From an uncultured Pseudanabaenaceae cyanobacterium (GTDB lineage: Bacteria > Cyanobacteriota > Cyanobacteriia > PCC-9006 > JAAUQQ01), in contig CALECT010000019.1 of the NCBI GenBank assembly GCA_937949725.1, positions 1 to 61,381 of the forward strand: 61,381 bases of DNA, given 5' to 3'. Shown one piece after another: positions 29,972 to 39,352 of this stretch. The position numbers and the translations under genes were made by a program. The notes beneath the pieces were generated by a model that did not search any database, had not been told where the DNA came from, and saw nothing but the letters and a program-made list of their open reading frames with translations. The stretch's first letter is position 1. Each line of letters begins with the position of its first letter.

Positions 29972-30089
29972 AAATTCAGCGAAGCGGCAAATCTTAAACC
30001 TCGACCCACAATGAAACGTCGAAATCACGTTCATTTTGGCAGCGTCATAGGTCATCCTGCTACCGCTAGAGGCCTTTCTCAAACAACCT
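29961..30089. mobile_element. Small inverted-repeat element (MITE-like or IS remnant)
   Basis: AGGTTGTTTGA at 29961-29971 is repeated as its exact reverse complement TCAAACAACCT at 30079-30089. The bounded 129 bp have no frame. The left repeat contains the stop codon of the glycosyltransferase gene. Size and perfect 11-bp ends suit a miniature element. No clear target duplication is visible. Confidence 0.55.
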
Positions 30090-30115
30090 TTTAGAGCTGA
30101 TGAATGCAGCCAGAC

Positions 30116-30835
30116 CTAATTGATGTGGACTACGTTTTTTAGATCGAACCAGTTGTGGCGGCGTATGCCTCGGGGCAGCAGCACAAGTCCTGCTAAAAAG
30201 AGGCCTGTAATCACGACAAATGCTCCAGTTCCCAGGTGAAAGGCTCCCCCCAGATAGGTCAGTAAGAAGGTTGAGGGAATCATGCCCAGCAGGGTGGCAC
30301 TGGCATAGATAGGAAGCGACAGTTTGGTGACGCCAGCACCGTAGCTGATGATGTCGAAGGAAAAGACTGGGACTAATCGCATTAGAAAAATGAGCCAGCC
30401 CAAATAGCGCTCGCCGCGATCTTTGGAGAAGGTAATGCTTTTGCCCGTGAGTGCTTTAAGCAAGCCAGGGCCAATGGCTTTGCCGAGGCTGTAAGCAATC
30501 AGTGCACCTAGGAAGCCTCCGATAATGGTATAGATGCCAGCGGTTAGCGGTCCCCAGACGGCTCCTGCCGCGATCGCTAACCCTGCCCCCGGTATCTGGC
30601 TGACCACCACTGAAATCACCAGCAGTAGTACGTATAACAACGGCCCCCATGGACCAACTTTTGTGACTGCCGTTTGTAAACCTTCCGCCGTGAACAGATT
30701 GATTTCCCACTGTTGCTGAAGAATGAAAAGAGAGAGGGCGATCGCGAGGGGAATCGCCAGCGTGCTCAAGGTTTGCCAGTTCCGAACAGACAGGCGAGGC
30801 TTGGGAGTGGCGCTGGAGAGAGGGCAAACCGTCAT
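30116..30835 (-). CDS. TVP38/TMEM64 (VTT/DedA-type) membrane protein
   Basis: 239 residues with about five or six membrane segments. The core has PWGPLLYVLLLVISVVVSQI, PGAGLAIAAGAVWGPLTAGI and GGFLGALIAYSLGKAIG, followed by FLMRLVPVFSFDIISYGAGV and GMIPSTFLLTYLGGA. The R-x-x-P-x-x-x-x-D element and the G-x-x-x-G-rich re-entrant helices mark the TVP38/TMEM64 family, which is related to DedA lipid scramblases. A role in membrane lipid distribution is a family-level inference. It is convergent with the glycosyltransferase. Confidence 0.9.
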   Translation of the reverse strand: MTVCPLSSATPKPRLSVRNWQTLSTLAIPLAIALSLFILQQQWEINLFTAEGLQTAVTKVGPWGPLLYVLLLVISVVVSQIPGAGLAIAAGAVWGPLTAGIYTIIGGFLGALIAYSLGKAIGPGLLKALTGKSITFSKDRGERYLGWLIFLMRLVPVFSFDIISYGAGVTKLSLPIYASATLLGMIPSTFLLTYLGGAFHLGTGAFVVITGLFLAGLVLLPRGIRRHNWFDLKNVVHIN

Positions 30836-31071
30836 GGATTCAAGTTGCTCAGAGCTGAGGTTTGATTTCCTTGCTATCTTGGCCCGCGCCTCTGAGTTGA
30901 ATGGGAAAGGATGCTGAGTGATTCCTGAGAGTTGTCGCTGTTTTTCTGAACAGCCCCCGCTACATACTTCTTGGGGAGGTCTTCTAGGGAATGTGTCTGT
31001 CAGATGTTGTAGGCCTAGAACAGACAGATACCTGGAATGTTCTATCTGCTATTGATTTTGGGCTGATCTGC

Positions 31072-33180
31072 ATGAAAAAGCTGTCTGGGTTCTTGGCATT
31101 GCTAACGCTACTAGCCCCCTTAGCGAATGCCTCCATTGCGATCGCAGCTCCGTTCTCCTCGCCAAGCCTCATAGAAGAATTCTCGCCACCTGAGAAACAG
31201 GCTCTCCGCCGCCATCCCTGTAGCTACTCTGAATGGGTTAAGGCAAGGAGTATAGTTTATCCCGTCCGACCTTGTAGCTTGAATCTGGAGCCACTAAACC
31301 GGAAGTTGCTGGAGCTAGCACTGCTGAGAGTGGAGCAAATTGACGAGCCTCTAGAGCGGTCTGAAGCCTTGCTCATTCTGGCCCAGAAATACCACGACTT
31401 TGAGCTAGATCTTGAACTGGCGATGTTGGAGGAAGTGGTAGAGCTCAATGATTCCATTGAGGGTCCAGTGCAACGTCTTACCCTATTGTTACAAGTTGGC
31501 CATCTCTACGATACATTCACGTTTCATGACAAATATAAGACGGAGGCTAATCCTCAAACATTAGCTGTGATGGATAAAGCCTTTGACTTAATTCAGGCTG
31601 TTCCAGATGCAAAGCGCCTCAAGCCTACTGGTCCCAGTAGATTAGCCAAGTGGTATGCCTATCGGGGAAATGCCTTTAAATCACGCTATGTGATGGAGCA
31701 TGTCTATGAGGGCAGCACTCCCGGTAGCTTCGACAAATTACGGGAGGAGCGCTTGGCCGGAGTTCTAGGTGATGCATATGTTGCTCCTGCATGGTTAAGA
31801 GAACAGCAGGAAGCTGAACGCAACAGGCAGTTGCTACGTAAACAAAAACAAGCAGAGCGGGAAGCTCTGGTTACGAAGCTAAATCAATTTGAAGGAAGTT
31901 TAGATACGTCCTTTGCATTCCAGCTACTGCAACAAGAGCGAGACCTTCTGGAAGTAGAGGCTTCAGGTTTTTCGTTGGCCTTGGTGTTGCCATCTCTAAT
32001 TGTTGAGAGAGCAATAAAGGAAGAAGATTTTGGTCTAGCTGCTGATGTTCTAGTTGAGTCTAAATCCGAAGTTTTTGATCCAGATGCGGAATTCTCATTC
32101 ATCATGACAGCGACTTCTACGGCAATGCACTATGTGCAACAGGATGAGCTGGCAACAGCCACCTCTTTGATGAGTGCTTTACCAGATGATTATCCGGGCA
32201 TTCAATTTCAGCAAGCCCGGTTTAAGGCTGCTGTCGCGAAGCATTTCCTTTCGCTGGATAGACCTGATCTTCAGCAGGGCCAAGACTTTCAAGCTCAAGC
32301 AGAAGCGATGGCTGAAGCCTTACCAGACCAACGAGGCAAGGCCTGGGTTCTCTGGGAACTGGCGGAGACCTATGACATTTCAGGAGATCGCGAGACAGCC
32401 TTAAGGTTTGCCGAAGCAGCTATAAAACTAGAACCTATTCTCAATTTCTATACAGAGGTTTGGTTGCCTAACTTATACAAGCCGGATGCGATCGCAATAC
32501 TTGACTTCGAACAGAGGGTTGCGGCATTTGAAGAAGCGCTAGAAGCAGGTGAGCTAGAGAAAGCTGAATCTTTGATCCAAAGCGATCTACCTGTCGAAGA
32601 TCTCGCTGAAATGACGGCAAAACTCGCTGCGGAACTAAGCCGAACGGAGAGAAGAACTGAGGCCGTCACGTTGTTGATCCATGCCAATGCCTACGAAGAC
32701 AGCGTAGCTGCAAGACGACGCATGGGAGATGCCAATCCCATCAAATCCATTGTGCGTGATGCTTACATAGATCGCCTCGGAGCCATTGATGTTGCCCAAG
32801 AGGCAATTCAACACGCTCCCATGTCTGACAATGCTGAACTAGATTTTGCTCCATATCTAAGTCGATACGATGTGTCGCTGTATCGAGAAAGTATTGAGCT
32901 TGAAATACTAGAGGCTTTATTTGATGAGGCCCAGGCTCTCCCTGCCTCGGACCGTCGAAAACGCTTATTGATAAAGCTCACGGCGAAAACGGCATCGATG
33001 GGGGATTTGGAGACGGCGATCTCCTACTCCCAGACCTTCTCCGGTGTTGAACAAGTCGAAGCTTTAACAAAGTTAATAGATGCCTATGCAGGCTTGGAAG
33101 TTAAGCCCAGCAGGTCTCGACAGGCATTGGCAATGGAGTTCATCGAGACGTTGATGGGAGAAGGGGCGATCAGGCAATAA
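31072..33180 (+). CDS. Exported TPR-like protein, tandem paralogue 1
   Basis: 702 residues from ATG 31072, chosen because it begins a signal peptide (MKKLSGFLALLTLLAPLANA). Two early cysteines (HPCSYSEW, RPCSLNLEPL) precede a helical repeat domain opening LLELALLRVEQIDEPLERSE and ILAQKYHDFELDLELAML. The rest is alpha-helical with TPR-like A/L/E patterns, for example GDRETALRFAEAAIKLEP. The two following genes have the same layout, so this is a three-gene family. Probably periplasmic. I do not recognise a named family. An in-frame start at 30991 lies before a non-signal-like stretch. Confidence 0.8.
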   Translation: MKKLSGFLALLTLLAPLANASIAIAAPFSSPSLIEEFSPPEKQALRRHPCSYSEWVKARSIVYPVRPCSLNLEPLNRKLLELALLRVEQIDEPLERSEALLILAQKYHDFELDLELAMLEEVVELNDSIEGPVQRLTLLLQVGHLYDTFTFHDKYKTEANPQTLAVMDKAFDLIQAVPDAKRLKPTGPSRLAKWYAYRGNAFKSRYVMEHVYEGSTPGSFDKLREERLAGVLGDAYVAPAWLREQQEAERNRQLLRKQKQAEREALVTKLNQFEGSLDTSFAFQLLQQERDLLEVEASGFSLALVLPSLIVERAIKEEDFGLAADVLVESKSEVFDPDAEFSFIMTATSTAMHYVQQDELATATSLMSALPDDYPGIQFQQARFKAAVAKHFLSLDRPDLQQGQDFQAQAEAMAEALPDQRGKAWVLWELAETYDISGDRETALRFAEAAIKLEPILNFYTEVWLPNLYKPDAIAILDFEQRVAAFEEALEAGELEKAESLIQSDLPVEDLAEMTAKLAAELSRTERRTEAVTLLIHANAYEDSVAARRRMGDANPIKSIVRDAYIDRLGAIDVAQEAIQHAPMSDNAELDFAPYLSRYDVSLYRESIELEILEALFDEAQALPASDRRKRLLIKLTAKTASMGDLETAISYSQTFSGVEQVEALTKLIDAYAGLEVKPSRSRQALAMEFIETLMGEGAIRQ

Positions 33181-33307
33181 CTAAACCAAAAGAATTTGGA
33201 ATCCGGGTTTGTTCGGTTGTTGATCTCAATAGTTGGGGCTTTTGGCCGATGCCAAGCACTTGATATGCCAGTCCGCTATTTCCCACGCCGCACTTCCCTC
33301 AACACCG

Positions 33308-35683
33308 ATGAATAAAAAGTTTCAGCGCCTCGGTTTTGCCACATTCCTGCCCCTGCTCCTGTCCTCTCAAGTGATGGCAGCCCAGGTCTTGGCGTCTGTA
33401 GAACCCAGTCACGAAACTGCCGAAGCATCAGCCAGTGACTCCGAAGCCAAGACCTGTGTCCTAGATGCCACCACCACTGAGCTTGGGGAAGGCGCATCCC
33501 TGGTTGAGCGATTTGGCCCCTCTTCTCTCGCTGAGCTGCGAGCTGCATCCTGTCCTGACAAGCTGGATATTTTTAGCCGGGCAATATTGTTAACTGCTCT
33601 GGCCAGGGTGGAGCAGGTGGAGGACTCCGAAACGCAGTTCACCATGTTGATGGAGATCACAGGGATTTATCAAGCCCTGGAATTGCCCCAAACACTTCCC
33701 CTATTGGATTACCTCTTTGAGCGTAGCCAAGCCCTAGAGGAACCTGGTTCTCGCCTAAACTTTGCGGTTGCCTTAGCCCAACGCTACTCCAGCTTTCGCA
33801 CCGATGAGAAAATACCCTTCCCTCAGGAACAAGCAGCCATGGAAGCTGCTGCAGAGCAAATTATTCAGCTGAACTTCAGTGACGATGGCGAGATTAGCCC
33901 AGAGCAAGGCTCAGATATTTACTCAGTGGCCCATTGGTACAGCAAGCAAGATGACCTGGCTAAAGCTCGCCAAATTGTTTCCCACATTGATAAGTCCTAT
34001 GGGCTAGAGATGTTTCAGCAACAGCTGGAAGAATCCTACGCCTATGCTTTAGAGCAGGCAGGGGAGCAGGCCAAAGCCGATCGCCATCGTCGAGAGAACC
34101 TTCCTCCCGAAAGCCTAGCCATCTATGCTGAAGCCAAGGCCCACGAGCGCATGGTTGCCCTAGCCGAGGCCTTACCCGAAGAAGGTGAAGCGATCGATCA
34201 AGACACCCTCAAGAGCCTGCAAAAAAATGTCGATAAGCTGGACGTGCCCTGGGCAAAGTACACCTATGGTCAAATGGTGGCGCGTCAGCTGATTCTTCAG
34301 GGTCAATATGATGCAGCCTTAGAAACCTTGACCCAGGCTCCCGTCCCTGAACCGGCTGAGTATGAATATTACTACGAGCCGACCGATGCAATGGAAGAGG
34401 GGGAAGAGGTTGACCCCACGACCCTAGAGATTGACCTCGGCATTGAATCTGCCAGCTTGCTTCCGGCCATCTTGGCAACGGAAGTTGCGGCGGATGGCTA
34501 TGTGGATGAGGCCCTCGCGTTTATTGAGCATTTGCCGGAAGATGACTCGACTCGTCTCCTCCAGCGGGCGATGTTGCTGAGTGGGATGTCAGTGTTCCAA
34601 GAGGTGAATTCTGGCGAAGCCGCCCTGGGAGATGCCTACTTGGAAGAGGCGATCGCCCTGGCCCAAGACCTGCCCGAACAACCCATCAATGCCAGCCTTT
34701 GGTTTTTGATTAGCCTGGCCCAGCGCTGGCGCAGTGATGATGTGGCTGCAGAGCAATCCATGGCACAGGCGATCGCCATTGCCCCAGCCCTGGATTCGGT
34801 CAACGAAGAAATTTTGACAGAGCTGGAAAAAGATCCCTGGATTCTGGACGAAGAGATGATTGCCGCCAGTGAGCAATATGGCAGCATTCGCGAATTTTAC
34901 GAAGCTCTCCAGGAGAAAGATCTAGAAGCTGCCGAAGCTGCCCTGGCCGAAACCGAAGACCTTCACACCCTGATTTCCATGAAAGGCACCCTGGCTGCCG
35001 CCTACAGCAAGGAAGAGCAGCCTGACAAAGCCAAACAGTTGCTAGTAGAACTATTGGAGCTACGCACCTCAGAGGAATTGCTAGAAGACTTTGGTGATGA
35101 TGAGTATCTACATCAGCACTTGCTGTCTGCCTTTACCTCTAGCAACGGCCACATCACCGTGCTACAAGAGGCCCTGGCAACCCTAGAAGATCTGGAGCAG
35201 GAGCAGCGGGAGGAACTCCTGCGCAATGCTCTGGAGGTATATAGCTATAGCCAGGGATACGAGGACCTTGGCATCGCAGAGATCATGGCCCGGCGGGATG
35301 CAGTCCTGTCTATAGAAGAGGAGGATTCTTCCCTGCGTAAGCAAATGCTGCGCTCCCTTGCGACGAGCTTGGCGAACCATGGTCACTGGACAGAGGCGAT
35401 CACATTCCTTCCTGAGTTTGGTCTCAAGGACCAGGCCCATGGACTCATCGCTCTGGCTGAACTATATGTTCGACAGAGTGAGAAGCCCGAAGAGGAGATG
35501 CAATCGCAACTACAGGCTCAGCTTCAAGACTTGGAAATCCCCAGCCCGGAAGCTGACGAAGAGGAGGAGGAGTCAACGGAAGCCACGGCAGCTGAGATGG
35601 CGGCTGAAGCTGCTGCTAGCGTTCCTGAGGCTGCTGCCGAAGCCACAGCTGGGGAGCAGGAATCTGAGCCTTCCGCGTTGTAG
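33308..35683 (+). CDS. Exported TPR-like protein, tandem paralogue 2
   Basis: 791 residues, starting at the ATG that begins a signal peptide (MNKKFQRLGFATFLPLLLSS). A Cys pair (KTCVLDAT and AASCPDKL) is followed by ILLTALARVEQVEDSETQFT and YQALELPQTLPLLDYLFERS, paralogous to its neighbours. Long helical repeats follow, such as DEALAFIEHLPEDDSTRLLQ and QAIAIAPALDSVNEEILTEL. The C-terminus is acidic and Glu/Ala-rich (about 60 residues), unlike the other two copies. It is strongly acidic overall. Gaps to the neighbouring genes are about 100-130 bp, so co-transcription is plausible. Confidence 0.8.
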   Translation: MNKKFQRLGFATFLPLLLSSQVMAAQVLASVEPSHETAEASASDSEAKTCVLDATTTELGEGASLVERFGPSSLAELRAASCPDKLDIFSRAILLTALARVEQVEDSETQFTMLMEITGIYQALELPQTLPLLDYLFERSQALEEPGSRLNFAVALAQRYSSFRTDEKIPFPQEQAAMEAAAEQIIQLNFSDDGEISPEQGSDIYSVAHWYSKQDDLAKARQIVSHIDKSYGLEMFQQQLEESYAYALEQAGEQAKADRHRRENLPPESLAIYAEAKAHERMVALAEALPEEGEAIDQDTLKSLQKNVDKLDVPWAKYTYGQMVARQLILQGQYDAALETLTQAPVPEPAEYEYYYEPTDAMEEGEEVDPTTLEIDLGIESASLLPAILATEVAADGYVDEALAFIEHLPEDDSTRLLQRAMLLSGMSVFQEVNSGEAALGDAYLEEAIALAQDLPEQPINASLWFLISLAQRWRSDDVAAEQSMAQAIAIAPALDSVNEEILTELEKDPWILDEEMIAASEQYGSIREFYEALQEKDLEAAEAALAETEDLHTLISMKGTLAAAYSKEEQPDKAKQLLVELLELRTSEELLEDFGDDEYLHQHLLSAFTSSNGHITVLQEALATLEDLEQEQREELLRNALEVYSYSQGYEDLGIAEIMARRDAVLSIEEEDSSLRKQMLRSLATSLANHGHWTEAITFLPEFGLKDQAHGLIALAELYVRQSEKPEEEMQSQLQAQLQDLEIPSPEADEEEEESTEATAAEMAAEAAASVPEAAAEATAGEQESEPSAL

Positions 35684-35789
35684 CAATAAAAGTCTGGGCT
35701 GCGGGCGATTGCCTGACGGGCCCTTAATTGGGCTTCTTGGGCTGGAATTCGTAATTTGAGTGATTAAAAGACGTTTGTTATCTAGAACT

Positions 35790-37838
35790 ATGAAAAAGCT
35801 ACTGTGCCTCCTTGGATTGACGATTGCATTTCCCTTGGCGATCGCCCCGGAGGCTCAGGCTTGCTCCACACCTGTGCTCATGGCCCAAGCCTTGCCAGAG
35901 GTTGACCAGAGCCTGGTAGATGCCTTTGCGCCTCCCCAGGAACTGCCAGTCCCCACCCAACCCTGCCATCGTCAGATGGATGAGGTGAGCCGAGAGCTTG
36001 TCTTAGCTGCATTGCGAGCGGCAGACCAAATTCCAGACCCAGCTGAGAAAACTGAGGCGATCTTGGAGCTCTTTTGGACCTATAAGCATTTCGAATTGCC
36101 GTCAGCCTATGGTTTGCTAGCCGTGGCTGAGCGGGAGGTTCGCCAGGTCCAGGAGCTACCTCGACGGTTCGATCTGACCCTTGATATTGCCAATGCCTAT
36201 GGCTGTTTTGGTGGCGATGACGAAGTCGCGTCAGCTCGGGAAGCTGCCATGATTGGTGAGGCATGGATGCTGCTTCAGCAAGCCAGTCCAGATGGACAGC
36301 CCAGCTTCCAGGGGAATTTAGGCCCACTGATCTTCTGGTACAAGGAGCAGGGCGACAGTACCAAGGTGGAGTGGCTACAGCAACAGCTTGATGCGGCATT
36401 CCTGGAGCAGATGATCGCCAATGGGATGCCGGAAGTAGAAGCGATCGCCTTGCTAGAAGAGCAAAGAGAGTTTGATGCCATCGAAGGTGACGGCTCGATG
36501 ATGCAATTAAGCAGTCGGATTGAGGAACTCAGTGCTGCCATCGAAGCTGAAGGACCAGAAGCACTGAACGGCGAAACGATTGATGAGCTGCGTCAAATGC
36601 TCAGTCAGATTCCTGCTCCCTCATTGCAATTCCCAGCCTCCGTTGAGCTGGCTCAGCTGTTGCTCCAGGCAGAGCAGTTTGAGGCTGCAAGGGACTTAAC
36701 CTATGAAATTCCCCTGCCCGAGGACTACAGCGCATCAATTACGGAATGGGGCATGGAGCTGGATGACAATGCAATCCGAGCCTTGATGGTTGTGGGCTCA
36801 AGCATGGAGCGAGATAGCGGCAACCGAGCCATCGCTTTTGTGGATGCTTTCCCCGCGAGCGACCCCAACGGCCCTGGCCTCCAAGCGGCTGCCAGGGTTT
36901 TGGTTGCTATGAGAGATTTTGAGTCAGAAAATGGAGAATCGGCTCAGCCAGCTGTTGATGAGGCCATTGAGCTTGCTCGGCGTCTGGAAAATCAGAACCA
37001 TCAAGCCCAAGTTTTAATGCTCGCGGCCATGGCTCAGCAGGAACTACAGCTGGGGGACAAGGCTCAAGCTCTGATGGAAGAAGCCCTGGCGATCGCGCCC
37101 AGCCTGGCACCCTGGGCAAAACAGTTCACCATGATGTGGGAGAGCGAAGATAATGCTGCTGCCTCCAGCGAGGCTGAGAGTTGGGAGGCCGCCGATCGCT
37201 TATATAGCGACTTCTATGAAGCAATGGAGGCTAAAGACTTAGATAAAGCTGAGTCCCTGGCGGCGCAATTCACAGCGGGGGACCAGATGAGCATCTTTGT
37301 GCAGTTAGCTGGGTTGCAGAGCCAACAGAAAAAGCCTGATCGGGCCCTTCGAAGTCTGGAGAAGGCTCTAACCGCCATGGATGTCACCGATTTAGGGTTT
37401 GAAAGCTCTACCGATATGGTTAGCTACGGCATCATTTCTTCCTTCTCCTATGCAGGGGGCAGCATTACGCTATTGCCCCAAATCCTAGCCCTGTTGCCAG
37501 CTGAGCAGGTAGATATTGACACCATCAAACTGACCTCGCTGGAAAATTGGACCTTAAGCCCGGAGCATCCGGAGGCTGTCAGCGAAGCCCTCGCCTTAAT
37601 GGCCCAGGTTGATAGCTTGCCCAATGGTGAAGCCCGGACTGAATTGTGGAATCGTTGGCTAACAGAATTTGCGGCGGCGGGGGCTTGGACTGAAGCTCTG
37701 GCCTATGTGGCACAGCTCCCTTCAGGTCATAGCCAGGTTGATCACCTGACAAATTTAGCTGTCACCTACAGCAAACAAGAGACTCCTCCTGATGCTGCTA
37801 TGCAAGCGAAGCTGAAAGAAGCTGCCCAGTCGTTCTAA
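35790..37838 (+). CDS. Exported TPR-like protein, tandem paralogue 3
   Basis: 682 residues from ATG 35790, beginning MKKLLCLLGLTIAFPLAIAP, a signal peptide cut near AQA-CSTP. A second Cys is at TQPCHRQM, followed by VLAALRAADQIPDPAEKTEA and WTYKHFELPSAYGLLAVAE, the family signature. Helical TPR-like repeats fill the rest, including LGDKAQALMEEALAIAPSLA and QKKPDRALRSLEKALTAMD. A GTG 10 codons earlier is possible but less signal-like. The three genes probably arose by tandem duplication long ago, since little identity remains outside the N-terminal signature. Confidence 0.8.
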   Translation: MKKLLCLLGLTIAFPLAIAPEAQACSTPVLMAQALPEVDQSLVDAFAPPQELPVPTQPCHRQMDEVSRELVLAALRAADQIPDPAEKTEAILELFWTYKHFELPSAYGLLAVAEREVRQVQELPRRFDLTLDIANAYGCFGGDDEVASAREAAMIGEAWMLLQQASPDGQPSFQGNLGPLIFWYKEQGDSTKVEWLQQQLDAAFLEQMIANGMPEVEAIALLEEQREFDAIEGDGSMMQLSSRIEELSAAIEAEGPEALNGETIDELRQMLSQIPAPSLQFPASVELAQLLLQAEQFEAARDLTYEIPLPEDYSASITEWGMELDDNAIRALMVVGSSMERDSGNRAIAFVDAFPASDPNGPGLQAAARVLVAMRDFESENGESAQPAVDEAIELARRLENQNHQAQVLMLAAMAQQELQLGDKAQALMEEALAIAPSLAPWAKQFTMMWESEDNAAASSEAESWEAADRLYSDFYEAMEAKDLDKAESLAAQFTAGDQMSIFVQLAGLQSQQKKPDRALRSLEKALTAMDVTDLGFESSTDMVSYGIISSFSYAGGSITLLPQILALLPAEQVDIDTIKLTSLENWTLSPEHPEAVSEALALMAQVDSLPNGEARTELWNRWLTEFAAAGAWTEALAYVAQLPSGHSQVDHLTNLAVTYSKQETPPDAAMQAKLKEAAQSF

Positions 37839-37874
37839 GTGGTGAGTTCTGTCGAGCAGCGTCCTGGAAAATCG

Positions 37875-38150
37875 TCAGTCGAGGTAATAACGCTGTTCCA
37901 GCCAGGCCCGTACTTCAGTTTCCGTCGTGAAATTGTGAGTCTGATAGCTCACAGGGTCATATACCCGCCACTGCATCCCCTCATCCGTCATCACGCTAGA
38001 GATCTGGGGCTCCTTGCCCTGGGTCAGTGCTGCCACTGCCTTCGCTCCCCAATTGCGTAGAAGCTGGTTCCAGCTGGGGCGGTGGCTTTTCTGCCAGGAA
38101 CGTTCAAGCTGTTGCCGGGGTAGACCATACTGCACATTATTAATGTTCAT
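37875..38150 (-). CDS. Small conserved cyanobacterial protein
   Basis: 91 residues, beginning NINNVQYGLPRQQLERSW and ending AWLEQRYYLD. The core MTDEGMQWRVYDPVSYQTHN followed by FTTETEVRAWLEQRYY resembles a short cyanobacterial family known only as hypothetical. It is soluble, with no signal or metal motif. It is convergent with the third tandem paralogue, 36 bp apart. Composition and the conserved-looking VYDP motif make me treat it as real. Confidence 0.65.
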   Translation of the reverse strand: MNINNVQYGLPRQQLERSWQKSHRPSWNQLLRNWGAKAVAALTQGKEPQISSVMTDEGMQWRVYDPVSYQTHNFTTETEVRAWLEQRYYLD

Positions 38151-38308
38151 GCGGTTGCTCTCCTAGAGCCTGCGATGTCCTTACTCTAGGCAGGCTGGTG
38201 GAGAAGAACCACTGACTCCATCAATGGCAGCTATGCATGGAATGAATACAGCTCACAGTGAACGATTTGAGGGCGTTTGGGGCTAGTGAGCTTTGCTACA
38301 AACGAGAG

Positions 38309-38346
38309 AAAAGGGCGATCGCCATAAACATGACGGTCGCCCTTTT
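38309..38346 (-). terminator. Terminator of the zf-TFIIB gene
   Basis: AAAAGGGCGATCG pairs with CGGTCGCCCTTTT with one G-U position. Read on the reverse strand, the stem starts about 22 bp beyond the stop codon of the zinc-finger gene and ends in TTTTC. One arm contains a HIP1-like GCGATCGC site. Confidence 0.7.
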
Positions 38347-38368
38347 GGGTTTCCTCTAGGGAGATCCC

Positions 38369-38974
38369 TTAATAGGGGTCGCGAGCGCTGAAATTGCTGC
38401 GCACATTCTCAAACCGACGCACGAGATAAGCCACACCAAAGTCACCTTTAGGATGATTCTCTAGATCATCGGTTAAGACAAATATTTTTTCAGCCAGCTC
38501 CGGACCTAGCTTTTCGATGATGGCTGCCCGTTCCTTATCAATCATTTCCTGCTTGCGTACCCTGGCCTGCCAATCCTGGGAAAACAGCTTATTGATGGCA
38601 ATGTGAAACCCCAGCTTCTCCAGCACGTTCCACTCGCCATGGTCACACCAAATGCCTTCACAGGCCGGGCAACGCTCCACGTAAAATGCGGGTCGCCAGT
38701 TCACACGGGCACGGGAGAGATAAGCCCCACATTCTGGACAGAGAGAGGCCTTCGTGTCGTAAGGAGACTGGATAAACTCCACATCAAAGTTATCAGACAG
38801 CTTAGCTGGGTCCAGCTCCGCTTGGGGCTGCTTCTTTTGCCACACTTTGTAATCTGCTGCAGGGAGCCAAGTGCCCTTGCAGTCAGAGCAATGCTTACTG
38901 CTGAGGCCTTCGGTTAGGCAGGTATCCGTCAGTATAGTTTTGCGATCCTTAGGACAGAACACGGCAGTGAGCAA
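38369..38974 (-). CDS. zf-TFIIB (TFIIB-type zinc ribbon) domain protein
   Basis: 201 residues with two cysteine clusters. The first is CPKDRKTIL, then C-x(7-8)-HCSDCKGTWL. The second is LCPECGAYLSRARV with VERCPACEGIWCDHGEW, a canonical zf-TFIIB zinc ribbon ending in the GxW-x-D/E motif. A helical, charged C-terminal half follows (QDWQARVRKQEMIDKERAAI). Proteins with this domain are common in cyanobacteria; nucleic-acid or protein binding is assumed, not shown. The gene is followed by a hairpin terminator. Confidence 0.85.
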   Translation of the reverse strand: MLTAVFCPKDRKTILTDTCLTEGLSSKHCSDCKGTWLPAADYKVWQKKQPQAELDPAKLSDNFDVEFIQSPYDTKASLCPECGAYLSRARVNWRPAFYVERCPACEGIWCDHGEWNVLEKLGFHIAINKLFSQDWQARVRKQEMIDKERAAIIEKLGPELAEKIFVLTDDLENHPKGDFGVAYLVRRFENVRSNFSARDPY

Positions 38975-39033
38975 TTAAAGGAACAAAGTAGCTCGAACGC
39001 AAGGCTGTGGGCATGTCATTCCCTAGCAGCGCT

Positions 39034-39330
39034 CTAATAGATAGTTGCAGATGATGGACCAGAATCATCAGTCCTGTCGCAATTGAGGGCAGTCCCTATA
39101 AGTGGGAAATACTCCTCATCTCTTTGCTGGAACCGTATTTCGCTGGAATTCTGCTCTAGAAGAAGGCTGAGAGCCTGTTCAAAATCCTTCTCTAGGGTAA
39201 AAGCATCAGTGAAGAGCTCGGGTGACAGACCTCACTCCAGTCCATCGATCATAAGAATTGCTGATGGCAAAGAACACTCCACCATATTAGGAGCCTCTAC
39301 CTCCAGCAGGTATTCACCCGATAGATGGCC
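39034..39330 (-). pseudogene. Unidentified reading-frame remnant with an internal TGA
   Basis: The reverse-strand frame reads GHLSGEYLLEVEAPNMVECS, LPSAILMIDGLE, a TGA at 39232-39234, then GLSPELFTDAFTLEKDFEQA and LSLLLEQNSSEIRFQQRDEE up to TAG. Composition on both sides of the stop is protein-like and the frame is kept, so this looks like a recently inactivated or truncated gene. I do not recognise the family. Confidence 0.35.
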
Positions 39331-39352
39331 TCATTGGGAGCGGTTTTCTCGG

